Part shown: positions 12,855 through 24,305 of the stretch, in pieces
How the letters are laid out: each line of letters opens with the position of its first letter
Position numbering within the stretch: position 1 is the first letter of the stretch
Assembly (NCBI GenBank): GCA_907165065.1
Contig: OU015528.1
Coordinates: 26,246,015 to 26,310,014, forward strand
Reading direction: 5' to 3'
From: Caprimulgus europaeus
Lineage: Eukaryota; Chordata; Aves; Caprimulgiformes; Caprimulgidae
DNA: 64,000 nt
Made by a program: the position numbers and the translations under genes
Notes under the pieces: model-generated
Databases searched by the model: none
Told to the model about the DNA's origin: nothing
Seen by the model: only the letters and a program-made list of their open reading frames with translations

Positions 12855-15800
12855 TTGGCACCCTTTCACATTGTAGGCACACATGCAAACCTGCAGCCTA
12901 GGCAGAGTTCCCTCACCAGTCAGGAAATTCAGTTCCTCATCCCCTGTGTCCTATGTTTTAACGGACTGTAGCACTCTTTTGTTCCTGGTTGCCTCTTCCT
13001 AGACCTTTTGCCCTCAGGACCAATGCCTATTATCCAATTCACTGAATAACTTCAGTGCAACTCTCTTCAAAATACGTCCATATTAGTCCCCAGTTAAGTG
13101 CTGAGCAGCGGTCTGCATTTGCACACACCTGTGTGTGTTTATTGAGGTGAGGACTCTGGCACACATTATCCTCTGATCTATGTCCAAGTTTGCCTCCCAG
13201 CAGACCTGCATAGTTTATTCTGATTAAGAGACTGTGGATTAATTTCCAAACATGCAGTGCAATAACTAAGGAGTTTTGATCCCTTTGGTGGAGTCAACAA
13301 GGTTGACCATATGGACATACTTCAGGTTCACAGTTCTTTACTTCAGGAAGGCATGACAAAAGCAACATGGGCCCAGACACACATTAACACATAGAATTTG
13401 CCTAGGCTTCCAAAACATGCTGCTTCTCAGCTGAGGTCTCTCACAGTCACTGGAGAGTGCTACTTTCTTGCTTCAGCCATCTCTTCCACCCAAGGTCTCT
13501 CACCTAATGAGTCATACTGACTCCTAGCCAGGTTCCCTGGAGGATTTTTGAGGAGGACATTCACCTGAAGTAAACAGGTGGTTCACTTTACCTCCACTAG
13601 TACCACAGGACTCAACATCACTGTATGTTGAACAGAAACAGATTTCCTCAAAAAAGGAGCGGCTAGTTCTGAACTTCGTCTGAATAAACATGACCAAACC
13701 CCACTTATGAAGACGGCTTTACTAGTGAAAGTAAGAGGGTTGTATGTTCAGTGCAAGAAACACATAGAAACTATGCTTCCAAGTATAGCGTGCGAATTAG
13801 CAGGGTCCCATGTGTAAATAAGAACATCTGATGACACAAACATTAACATACAAAATTAATATCTTCTGCAAGGCACTTACACAGCTTGAGGCAAAACTCA
13901 GGATGGTTAACTAACCCCCTTGTGTATATTGTCCAACAAGAAGATCTGTGTCATCAAATATTTTTATTTTTAGCTGAGATTGCCTACACTCTAGAATGCA
14001 GCTGTAATTGACAGCTCCACTTACGATTCCTATAGCAAGCTTTCCAAACAAAACAAAGGCCTAAAACAAAGTGGTATTTTTGATACAGTAAATCATAAAC
14101 CTGACAGATCTAATACTATAGCTACAGCTCATCCCAGCCATGCACAGCAATATGAATTTTATTCTTATTGCACTATGCTTTTAACATCTTTGAAAATGAT
14201 AGGACCTAGGATAGACCTTGTACTTCATCACGAGCATTCAGGGGAGAGGGGAAAAACTTGTAAGTAGCAGGCACAATGCTACAAAGATGGCATGGCACTG
14301 TGAGCTGGAAGGGTTTCACTGTATTTGTTATTAAATGTCCTTGCAATGCTAATCATCAAATAAATAAATGAATATCATCAATAGTACAGAGCCATTTCAG
14401 GATGCAACAACATAAAAAATAGTGCTATGGTTTATAGCCATCTCATTGGTGACAGCTCATTTTACTGAAACAGAGCAGAGCATCCTGGCTTCCTGCATAT
14501 AACTTGTCTTTGAAGAATGTTAATGGTTTCTTGTTCAGTTTTGGGTAGTTTTGAGACCCCACGAACAGGCAGCTCTGTCACTCTGCATGGTAAATGGGAA
14601 GGAGATAGGAGAGAAGAAAGTCACCTACTCAAGGCAGATGTTATTCAGGAAAGTCACGATGTTGATGGGGGAGAAAGCTGTAAAAAACGTAGCAAATGGT
14701 TAAATAGTCTGAAAATGACCTGTGGTATTTGGTGATGCAAGAAGATAAAAAAATGGAGACATAATGGTACAGTCCCAAAAGGATTTAGGAGTGGCTGCAT
14801 GCCAAGTGCTGGCCTCCAGGATACATTCCCATGTGCTACTGACAGGTCTCACCTCCCCACAGGTGACCAGCAACTTGCATCTGAGTCTCACTGGCATTCG
14901 TTAAATTGAAGTACTGCATGGGGATTTGCCCAACTTAGTCAATAGGTGTGCACAAAATGCCTCTCAACCCTGACCTTCTCCGAATTGCAGGTGTTTTGGA
15001 GTGGACATCAGGGAAATACCTCTGGTTCTGCTGAGACTTCTGCTTGAATGTACACCTGTGCCAGCCTTGTCCTACAAAACCCAGGTGAAGGAAGTGATTA
15101 GCTTTTCTTATGAAGTAGCTGAGTTCTTGGGCCCATCCCAAGGAAAAATGTGAGATCAGATTGCAATCTCTCTGCTACTAAAATTTTCCCACCTCTCATG
15201 CCATGTGCTAATCACCAGCAATGGGAGATGTAGCCATTGCAGGGAGAAGGACATCTGTGCTCCAGGTCAATGCTTGCAGGGCATTGCAAGACCTTGTATC
15301 CACTGGCTGAGGAGCAGCTCATGGGAGGTAGGTGATCTGGCTGCTCCTCTGCCCCTGCCACCAGTGCATGGCTGAGCATGTCACACCGAAAGAACAGCCC
15401 TGAAACCAACAGTGGGCATTTCCCTTGTTGACCAAGAAAAACTCACATTAGCAGCAAGGGTGCGAGAGGTTCTGCACATGCAAATTGCATGAACCATTTA
15501 TAAAGAAAAAGTTTAAGGAAGTGAATACAGGGTTACTGCTGTCTCACTATATTATATGGCTCTCTAAAAAATGCAAAATGGAAATGCAGATATGAATCTA
15601 CAAAGCTGTAAATATTGTACTGCAGTTACTATGTCTTTCTGCACTCACAGATCTCATGAAAAGATCTTAGTGCTTTTAGGTTGGATTTTATTTTGTTTCC
15701 TGAGCCTATGACAACTACTTATAATACTGAGTAAAATAACACTTCAGTTATACTATTTCAGACCCAGAAAAAATAAAACATAGTACTTATTCTTCTCTTT

Positions 15801-16410
15801 TTGCAAGCACATCTGACTTGAATTCTTGTAAAATAAAGATTAATTTCCCCATTTTTTTAAATTTCTCTTAACTCCTGAAAAAAACATTTCAAACACATAT
15901 ATTAAATGAGGCCAGGGACAGATTTGTAATATCTCATCTTTTCCTGGAAACAATAAGAAATCAGATAAGTCCCTCAAGCAGAGTGCATTAAAGGTGACAG
16001 AACAGAGATCTTGCAGAGACCTCATCAAACACAGACAATATTCAGCATTAATTCAGTGTCCATTTTGATTCATTGCAGTTGGCTGGGAAATGAGGCTTGA
16101 GTGACAACTTTATTTAGTAAGTCATAGGCTGCTGAAAATTTTATGAAATGATACAACTTACATGCAAGACAGTGGGGCTTTTTATTAGCAGTACTTGATA
16201 AGATACAGTGAAAATGTGAGTAATTTTCATTAGCTATTTGTCAATAAAAGTTGTGGAAGATAAATTAGATTAAAACCCTGCCCTGCATAATTCTGCCTTT
16301 GTGTTTGCAGAAGAAACCTTATCACAACACCTTTTAATAATATGAAGCAGTGTTTGTTGTTTTACCCCATTATGTCAGGAATACTAATTGTTCACTTCAT
16401 TTTTCTTCAG
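12855..16410. other. Unique stretch, no recognised gene
   Basis: CR1 homology ends near 12854. The section 13300-13850 has an LTR-like flavour to my eye but shows no TG...CA ends with a target duplication that I could find. Frames at 14517-15409 lack domains. An (AAAT)-type run lies near 14357-14370. Confidence 0.5.
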
Positions 16411-16658
16411 CCACAGCTCCCTTTTGTGATTTGGACCATTATCCTTTCCAATATTCTTACATCAGAGGTGTTTATGGAACAGCTGTCAGTTTCATTGCTG
16501 TGGACACTATCTTAACCAAGGGTGTATTTTCAGATGCAGACTTCCAACATCTTCCAGGAAAAACGGTGTGTGTGCAATGGCTTGTGTCCTGTGCAAGGAC
16601 AACCATATTGTACCTAATACTGAATGAAAATCAGCAGAGAGAGTCAGAGATAAAAAAG
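16411..16658 (+). other. Possible exon (248 nt), function unknown
   Basis: The segment is bounded by a good acceptor (TTTTTCTTCAG just before 16411) and a strong donor (AAAAAAG followed by GTGAGG at 16659). It is open in one frame from 16350 to 16691, so the 248 nt could be coding, and that frame also runs through both splice borders. The translation does not match any family I recognise. No neighbouring exon is apparent. A chance pairing of splice-like words in AT-rich DNA is quite possible. Confidence 0.2.
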
Positions 16659-17644
16659 GTGAGGAGAGTGCATAGCCCCAGGGCACTATAATGAATATCA
16701 TTCTCATAGAAGGTGTCATTACTGCTGGCATTTGAGATTGAAAATATAAAAAGTTATATTAAACATCTCTCATAATAATAGTAATAACAATCCTTTAGAA
16801 TAATTTTTAAATTAACCTTATTAGTAAATTCATCTAGGTCTAGTCCTTTCCCTGATTCCCAGCAGAGGAATTCTTTAGAGGCCTGATGCCAGCTATGTGT
16901 TTCCTCCTCTCCTGACAGCTTTCCTTGAACTCTACGTGGAAATCAATTTACCTCCTCATTCTTCATACAGGCAGCAGCTTCTATGTAGAAATATTCCTTT
17001 AAACAGAAGCCAATTAAAGGGCTGGCAAACTGGTTTCAGAAATGAAAGCTGCCTGTTCCAAAGCACTGAACACCAGAGCCAACTACAGAGAAAAAAATAC
17101 ACCAATTTTCTTTTTCTAATTTAAAAGCAAACCCATCCTGCTGCAAGATACTTCTAAGTGACATGGGGCAAAAGGAAGACACCATAGTTAAATATAGAAG
17201 AATAATAATTTTCCTTGGCTTTCTGTAGTAGCACACAAATATCTGTGAGTAATGCCCCAATGCTACCAGTGAACAGGGCACTTAATAAAACCCAAACAAC
17301 TGTCACACATAGGTTATAAGGTCATTTCTCACACATAAGATAAACTGGAAATCCATCCAAAGGATGGAATCTGAGGAAGTCTTATGAAGTTTATTGAAAA
17401 ATAAAAAATGAGTTTCACATTTTATTTCTCAAGGGCATTTTGATAAACATATGCATACACTGTCAATGCATAGCTTACCCATGAAAAAGGAAAGGAATCA
17501 GTATCATAGGGATATGAAACAGTGTCTTTTAATGGCATGTTGTATTACTGTTGATTATACAAACACAATTAAAATGTACCAATTATGCAATGATACAGCT
17601 CGTTGCATTTCAGAGCTATTTCCTGACTGTATTTGAAATACTGT
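16659..17644. other. Unique AT-rich stretch
   Basis: No gene or recognised element. Frames at 16897-17281 overlap on opposite strands and have no domain. Confidence 0.6.
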
Positions 17645-17740
17645 AGGTAAGCGTTACTGTTACCTCATGGAAGATAAAACTGAAGCACAGAGTTCAAGGT
17701 CAAAGGCCATATTGATTTAACTTTGGTTCCCTAAATGAAG
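17645..17740 (-). repeat. Ancient MIR/L2-type tail
   Basis: The block TGTAGGTAAGCGTTACTGTT, the word ACTGAAGCACAGAG and then TTCAAGGTCAAAGG follow the order of the reversed 3' part of MIR/L2-type repeats (gtaggta-tt-att, gaaactgaggcacagag, ccaaggtca). It is short and diverged, as expected for an element older than the split of amniotes. An alignment to MIR, L2 and avian CORE-SINE consensus sequences would settle the family. Confidence 0.6.
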
Positions 17741-18460
17741 CATCAAACTCCAAGAGTGCAGTAAGTAGGTAGCTGGGTTTCAAGGATAATGTTCTCCTGC
17801 AGCTCTGCATGTGGCTGCTGCTCCTCAAGAATCAGCAGAGGCTGCAGCTGATCGGCATTTCTGAAAATCAAAATTTCCTCTTTCACAGTTTAGGCAATCA
17901 AATTCAAACCTCTTGTTTTAAATTAGATTCTTGAAATTTACTGGGGGGGGATGACTGAACGAGTCAGAAGCAGTAAGCCTGATGCTTTAGCTGCTGACTA
18001 AAGGGCACACAGGCCAGCCTCTGTGCCAAGGGTCCCTTGATACGCATTTTCCCAGGGGCTGCTTTTGACTTCCAGTGACCTAGATCGTAACGGCACTGCC
18101 CTGCTGGTAGCTGCCACCATCCAGCTGAACATATGAATTCAATATTTCACCAAACATTTGGCTTCCTACTTACTCTTGGCTGCCATGGGAAGTGTTGCCC
18201 CTATTCATGATAAATACAGCTTGGGCCCTAGCAGTCTGGGATCCCACCTTCCACCTCATGATCTTCCATGGCAACTGGGGTCATGTAGAGTGCTGGCACT
18301 AGTAATCCTCATATTTCAGTGACTATTCTGCAGCAAGAGGCCCCTGTGCCTTTGGAGACACCCTGAATTTAGGCGCCTTTCCAACAGGTGGGATATGGGA
18401 TGTTTCCTTTCTCTGAGACAGGGAGGAGGAGTTGGCAGGGATCTCCTTTCCAATCATTTT
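17741..18460. other. Unique stretch, locally GC-richer
   Basis: No gene was found. A G8 run lies at 17943-17950. The sequence is somewhat richer in GC than its surroundings up to the CR1 copy. Confidence 0.6.
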
Positions 18461-19295
18461 CATTCAGAGAGACCTGGACAGGCTGGAGAGCTGGGTGGGG
18501 AAAAACTTAATGAAATATAATAACGGCAAGTGTAGGGTGTTGCACCTGGGCAGGAACAACCCCAGGTTCCAGTATAGGTTGGGGAGTGATCTGTTAGAAA
18601 GCAGTGTAGGGGAAAGGGATCTGGGAATCCTGGTGGACAGCAGGATGACCATGAGCCAGCACTGTGCCCTTGTGGCCAGGAAGGCCAATGGCATCCTGGG
18701 GTGCATTAGAAGGGGTGTAGTCAGTAGGTCAAGAGAGGTTCTCCTTCCCCTCTGCTCTGCCCTGGTGAGGCCACGTCTGGAATGTTGTGTCCAGTTCTGG
18801 GCCCACAGTTCAAGAAGGACAGGGAACTGCTTGAGAGAGTCCAGCACAGAGCCACCAAGATGATTAAGGGAGTGGAGCATCTCCCTTACGAGGAAAGGCT
18901 GAGGGAGCTGGGCTTCTTTAGCTTGGAGAAGAGGAGACTGAGGGGGGATCTTATTAATGTTTATAAATATTTGAAGGGTGAGTGTCAGGAGGATGGAGCC
19001 AGGCTCTTCTCAGTGGTGTCCAATGATAGGACAAGGGGCAGTGGGTGTAAGCTGGAACACAGGAGGTTCCACTTAAATTTGAGAAGGAACTTCTTCACTG
19101 TGAGAATAACAGAGCACTGGAACAGGCTGCCCAGGGAGGTTGTGGAGTTTCCTGCTCTGGAGACATTCAAGACCCGCCTGGACGCCTTCCTGTGTGAACT
19201 CATCTAGGTGTTCCTGCTCCAGCAGGGGGATTGGACTAGATGATCTTTTGAGGTCCCTTCCAATCCCTGACATTCTGTGATTTTGTGATTCTGTT
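18461..19295 (+). mobile_element. CR1 LINE, best preserved copy (0.83 kb)
   Basis: This plus-strand CR1 starts within ORF2 just after the catalytic core ([20 protein letters not shown]) and runs through the complete 3' end. The 3' UTR carries TTGGACTAGATGATCTTTTG and GAGGTCCCTTCCAATCCC, followed by three octamers at 19272-19295 (ATTCTGTG, ATTTTGTG, ATTCTGTT). It is the least diverged CR1 in the window by the state of its frame, so it is probably the youngest. Like other CR1 copies it shows no obvious target-site duplication. Confidence 0.96.
18464..19207 (+). pseudogene. CR1 ORF2 C-terminal region, one frameshift
   Basis: The first frame (to about 18800) reads [20 protein letters not shown], then [20 protein letters not shown] and [20 protein letters not shown]. 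The second frame takes over at [20 protein letters not shown] and continues to the native ORF2 stop at 19205-19207, after [13 protein letters not shown]. The change of frame lies at GGGCCCAC (18799-18806). Related CR1 copies have one more C there, so a single-base deletion in a short C run explains it. No catalytic domain is included. Confidence 0.93.
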
Positions 19296-19922
19296 TGCCT
19301 TTCAAAAGAGACAGATCTGTGTGCATTTTATTAAATTGTACTGAGATAAGTCAATAGGGCACCTTTTGTGAATCTAAAAATAAATAAAATAAAAATTGCT
19401 TTTGAGAGGTTATCAGAACTCCAGCCATGCATAGATCTGGCCCTAAATAATATTTGATGTGAAGTTATGCAGCACTGATTTGAATCTTCTCAGAGGTGAC
19501 AGAGGGAGACCATCATAACACATCACACTCACTCTGCAGCCTGGTGTAACCATGTTGTCTCCAGTACAGGTCTTCTGCGCTTTTCTCCCCACTTTCCTGA
19601 CTGAGAGTCACTGCAAACTCTGCTTCAGTATCACACACGTGGTCCTGGCTACATAGTGGTGAATTCAGTAAAGCAAAAGCTTCTACTGGAGAAAGGCTGA
19701 TGGGCCCACCACACACCCTAAAGATGAGAATGGCCATAGGAGAGGGAGGAGCACTTCGCTCCACTGCCCACAAGCTGCTGTTTGTCCAGCTGCAAATAGA
19801 AGACTGATGTCCATGGGAAAGCCAATTTCCTTGAAGGATGAGAAAGTACCATGTGACAAAACTTCCCAAGCATTATTTCAGTGTGTAATGTATGTCTTCA
19901 GGAGTGCAAGCAACAGAGGAGT
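19296..19922. other. Unique stretch
   Basis: An (AAAAT)-type run at 19374-19398 is the only simple sequence. The minus-strand frame of 118 codons at 19513-19869 has no domain I recognise. Confidence 0.6.
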
Positions 19923-19933
19923 GGGGGGGAAGG

Positions 19934-19956
<23 letters not shown>
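19923..19956 (+). repeat. Poly(G) tract: G7, AA, G25
   Basis: A run of seven G (19923-19929), then AA, then 25 uninterrupted G (19932-19956). The frames of 64, 67 and 90 codons crossing it translate as poly-Gly or poly-Pro and are artefacts of the run. The tract could form a G-quadruplex. Its exact length is doubtful, because homopolymers this long are often mis-sequenced. Confidence 0.97.
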
Positions 19957-19969
<13 letters not shown>

Positions 19970-20154
19970 GGATACAAGTGTAAAGAGACAGAGACCTGTC
20001 TCTGCAATGCCCTTGGCCCCACTTCTTGTCAGAGCTGCTCCATGCCCTGCACCGCTGATACCTGTAAAACCTTGAAGTGGAAATCAAAGAATTAGTAATC
20101 AGGATTTTTTCAGCACTATACCATTTCAGACAGCCACATAAAATGCACATTGTG

Positions 20155-20320
20155 AATGATTGCCCGGATCAGTGGAGAGATCTCGCCATGGTCTCCGTAA
20201 CCAGCAGGGCAGAACGGGAACTTCCTGCGCCCTTGGGAGCTCCGGTTTTGATTAAACATCTGAGAAATTTCCTGAAAGACTATTACGCTCAATCAACATG
20301 ACATTGCTTGAGCTAACGAA
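20155..20320. other. CpG-retaining block, possible regulatory or conserved element
   Basis: About eight CpG dinucleotides fall in roughly 160 bp (for example GCCCGGAT, CTCGCC, TCCGTAAC, GAACGGG, TGCGCC, CTCCGG, TTACGC, TAACGAA), while the surrounding kilobases have very few. CpG is normally lost by methylation and deamination, so this pattern suggests either constraint or absence of methylation. A 74-codon plus-strand frame (20077-20301) covers it, but the peptide has no known domain. It is too small to be called a CpG island. Confidence 0.35.
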
Positions 20321-22660
20321 ATTCTTTTAACATCCAACAGCCTCTGAGAGGATTAAAGAGGGCAGGTTAGTTCAGATTCTGAACTACATTTTAAATTACA
20401 TAATTATCCAGTAACATCACTGTATATATTAGAACACCTATTTTCAATGGAAAACCCCAATGTTCTTGAAATTCTATTTTTAAAACTGTAAGAACTGAGT
20501 GTTTTAATATCTTGAAATATTTTGAAAGCTTGAACAAGCTTTCAGGTTTGTTAATGTCATTCAAAGTTAACTGCATATTCTTCAACATAGGAAAATAAAA
20601 ATATACCATGTAATTACTGTTGACATCTAAAAATCTTGTAGTTAAGACAGTCAAAAGCGCAACTACTTACTTGGCCGTATTTATTGCTGGATTGTGGATA
20701 TTTCATTTTCAGTACAATACTTTTCTATGATAGAAAACACATATGTTTCGTTATATAAAACACATTTCTGAAGGAAATTTTATTAAGGCAAATTAATTAA
20801 TAAATATTCCAGTCTTGATTTTCCGTGTTTACATAACCAAAAAAATCTTATCTAGGGCTTTGTTACAGTACTAAGTGTTCACATATTTAATATTGTTAAT
20901 CCTTGTGTTACAATCAAAATGTTGTGGCTTGCTGGACTGTATTAGATATTATACTAATACAACATTGTCAAAATTTTCACAAAAAGTCTCACACAAAACT
21001 CTAATAGGTGAAATTCTTTTTATATTGTAGCTTACCATAGCTATATTTACAAATGCATTTTAGTGCAAGTCCCCCACAACTAATCTTAGCTTCAAAACTA
21101 GTAGGTTATCTCATTGGCTGAGGTAGTATCTTTCTACCAAACAGAAATATTTGGGACTAACATTTTTGGAATAAAATCTTGAAAGGTCTTAAGGTCATGG
21201 GCTTGTGGTTCTTTTTCTTTTTTTGGGGGGGAAAGGTGCAGGGGGGTGTTCTTAAAAAAGGAAAACAAACAGAGAGAAGACAATGAAGCTGAGCCTAGTT
21301 TTGCAGGTGTGGTGGACACAGGCACAGGAAGGCCATTTTCCATCAGAGTGTTTATATTGTGTCACTGTTTCCTTGCAATCCCTTTTCTGCCCGTCGTAAC
21401 CACCTGCCTCATGTTCATTAACACCTCCTGACCACTACTTCTTTCAAGCATGCATTATAATTCCTATTTCTAATAAAAACACATTCACTGAGTTCCCATG
21501 AATGCAACCAAAATTCTCACACTGTCAAATGAAAAAAAAACCCAACAGTGTTATTATTTTTAAGTGTCTAATCCTTCTTGTTGTAGATTCATACAACAAA
21601 TGCTGTTGTGTGTCGTATGGACTATGCTGATAGCTAATGAGACTGACACAGGAAAAAAGAAAGGAGCTTTATCCCAAAATCATATCTGCATTTAAATTTC
21701 GGGAACTTTTCAGATGAGGTTGAGAACTAGGAATATTTGGTGTTATGCCTTACTTTCATCTGTGTGCATTCAGTAACATAAATTTTATTTCTCTTTTTTT
21801 GTAAAATGTATATTTTAAAATGTAACAAAAAAAAAATTCCATATCTATATTAAACATTGTAACTCATGGACTCCCAGAATTTTTTATTATAGATTCAGCC
21901 TCTAAACATATTCTGAGATGAAATATGGGACATAAATCAGATTGGGATCCAGGTCTACTTTACACATTTGGAAAAACTGTAGAGTAAATGCTAGGAATTG
22001 AAGGGCTGATCTGACAACAATTTTGAAGAAGTTCCCTGAAGACATGGAGGAAAAGGAAGACAAAAACTCTTAGATGTCTAAATCAAAGAGATTTTGCTGC
22101 CTGAAAAAAGTAAATGTGAGCATAAAAATTATTTTTATGAATTAAAATTACTAGAATATCCAATGTAAGCAGATCTGACTTGATCACGAGATCACTGAAT
22201 TCAAACTTTTTGGTCTTTATATCAAATGAATCACAAATAAAAAGCAGTCCTTTTTCTCTAAATATAGTTACATCACAACTTGACTATAATTTTTTGTAGG
22301 ACAGTGTCAGTTACAACTTACCTCCCCAAAAATGGTATTCCGGAAATTGTACAGATCACAACTTGGCTGTCAGACTAGACAGAATCTATAGATATATCCA
22401 ATGCTTCTCATGGGAAAGTATCTTATGTCATGGCAAATTTTGACTGCCCTTGTACAAGGATGGAAGTACAATGCAGGAAGCACTGTACTTCAAATATTTC
22501 TTTCACTGAGCTAGGGCAAAGACTAGTTCCCCAATGAACCACACTTCCCAGCTGGCTTGGAGCCTATAGGATCATTGCTGGTCTAACAACCTTGGTTTTG
22601 TTTTGCAACAGATTCTTACTAGACTTTCAGACAGAGCAGTGTCTCTCTAAATCTTTGAAA

Positions 22661-22689
22661 AATGGTTCATGCTGTAAGCATGAACCATT
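22661..22689. repeat. Perfect 12-bp hairpin
   Basis: The arms AATGGTTCATGC and GCATGAACCATT are exact reverse complements separated by TGTAA. It is too short for a microRNA precursor and has no T-run that would suggest any particular role. It may be chance. Confidence 0.8.
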
Positions 22690-24280
22690 AATACTTATTT
22701 TAGAAAGGAAAAAAATACTGTGAAAATCTCAGGTTGGGGAGACAGAAGAAGAAGAATCAGAACAAAAGAATCATCAGAACAATAAGGTGATGGAGTCAAG
22801 ATAAATTAAATAAAAACAAGTAAATATGAAGCAGGCACATTATCATCTTGAACTTTCTCGGCAAATCAGTAGCAGCATGATCTGCTCATCACAGGAACAC
22901 AGCTATGAAGCCTTTGTAGGACACTCGCCCAGCTGAATTCAAGGGACATCTCATTGTTGGTTCAGCTCCACAGCATGGATTTTGCCAGCATTGTGAAAGG
23001 CACCTGCAAGATGGACACTGTACACAGACACTCATGCACATGCACACAAATGCAGCCTCTCCTTTCCTCCACCCAAATTGCCAGTGTCCAAGGCCAAAGT
23101 CACTTCTCTGGAGACCATGACTGAGAGGTATTTGAGAAATGTCTTGTGCAGGGTGGAGCTGACACAGCAGAAATAAAGTCTCAAAGGTCTCAGAGCTTTT
23201 GCAGCTCTTCGTTTTAAAAAGCTATATCACCTTAATTCTGATAATTTCCCTTTCTTATATATGTTTCCCTTCAAGCATATCTGATGAATGCCTTTTCCTC
23301 CAACAGTGGAAGCAGAAACTATGAGGATTAGGAAAAGTACTGGGATACTAAACATGACCAAGGACATCTATTTCTCACTATTGGCTGATGCAAAAGGATT
23401 TCAGGTGTGGACCTAAGACTTCCTCAGTGACTCAGTTTCCCCAGATGTCATATCAAGCCTTTCAGCTGGCATGTGAAAAAGCTAGTAATACATCTGAGTT
23501 AAAAAACATCTCTGGAGCACTAGATAGGCTGTCTGGTCACCATTACGCTTAATTCTCACTTGTTCTTTCTCCTTTCCAAAATTTCATTTTAAAAGTTTCT
23601 GTCAGTTGACCAGACTTTTTTTTTTTCAGAATAAACACTTAATTTATTTAATGTTTATAATCATTAAGGCTTTTAGTGAAATCATTTTAAAATATGCTTT
23701 TGGGGTCACTTTGGCTCTATTAAGCTTTTTAAATAGATTAAATCCAAGGTCTCTGCTTTCTGAATACAAAAGCAGATCTTGCCTGTAAAGCCAAAAACAA
23801 TTTAAAACATATGAAATGCATTAGAATTAATCTGTCTAGAACCAAAAGGAAGACTGTATTTATAGCAGCTGATTTATTTGTTTGATATACAGTATGTGCT
23901 CTGGTTTATAATTTTTAAGGTGTGTGAAAAGGGTCACATTATATATTACAAAAATAGCAAGGCAATGATTTACAAGACTTCACATTGTGCCTATTGACCT
24001 TCTCAATAAGAAAGGTTGGTGGCTGTAACAGTACTGAAAAATTAAACCCATGGGAGTCAATTTAATGTAGTATAAACTCTTTAACAACCAGCAAAATAGC
24101 CATATCAGCTGTTCCATCTGCAGATTATATTTCAGTTGTAAAATGCAGTTTTTAATAAAAAGTGCACAAGCTTTCTTTATTCTACAAAGCATGTGTTTCC
24201 TCCTCTGTGGAAGCAGCTGCTCCCTACCTTTTGCATGGCAAGGATGAAAGTATTGTGCTATAACTGGTCCCCTCAGTGAC

Positions 24281-24305
24281 AGAAGAAAGAAAAGAAAGAA
24301 AGAAA
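24281..24305 (+). repeat. (GAAA)n microsatellite
   Basis: Imperfect AGAAG and AAAG units for about 25 nt. Confidence 0.85.

Noticed and set aside
13300..13850. Possible old LTR
   Set aside because: Some wording looked LTR-like, but I could not find paired TG...CA ends, a target duplication or a matching family.
19878..20150. Frames with poly-Gly or poly-Pro stretches
   Set aside because: They are products of translating the 25-base G run and have no other content.
22661..22689. microRNA precursor
   Set aside because: A 12-bp stem with a 5-nt loop is far shorter than a precursor of about 60-80 nt.
23405..23460. MIR-like word CTCAGTTTCCCCAGATGTC
   Set aside because: The match is confined to about 20 bases and the flanks do not continue the MIR pattern.
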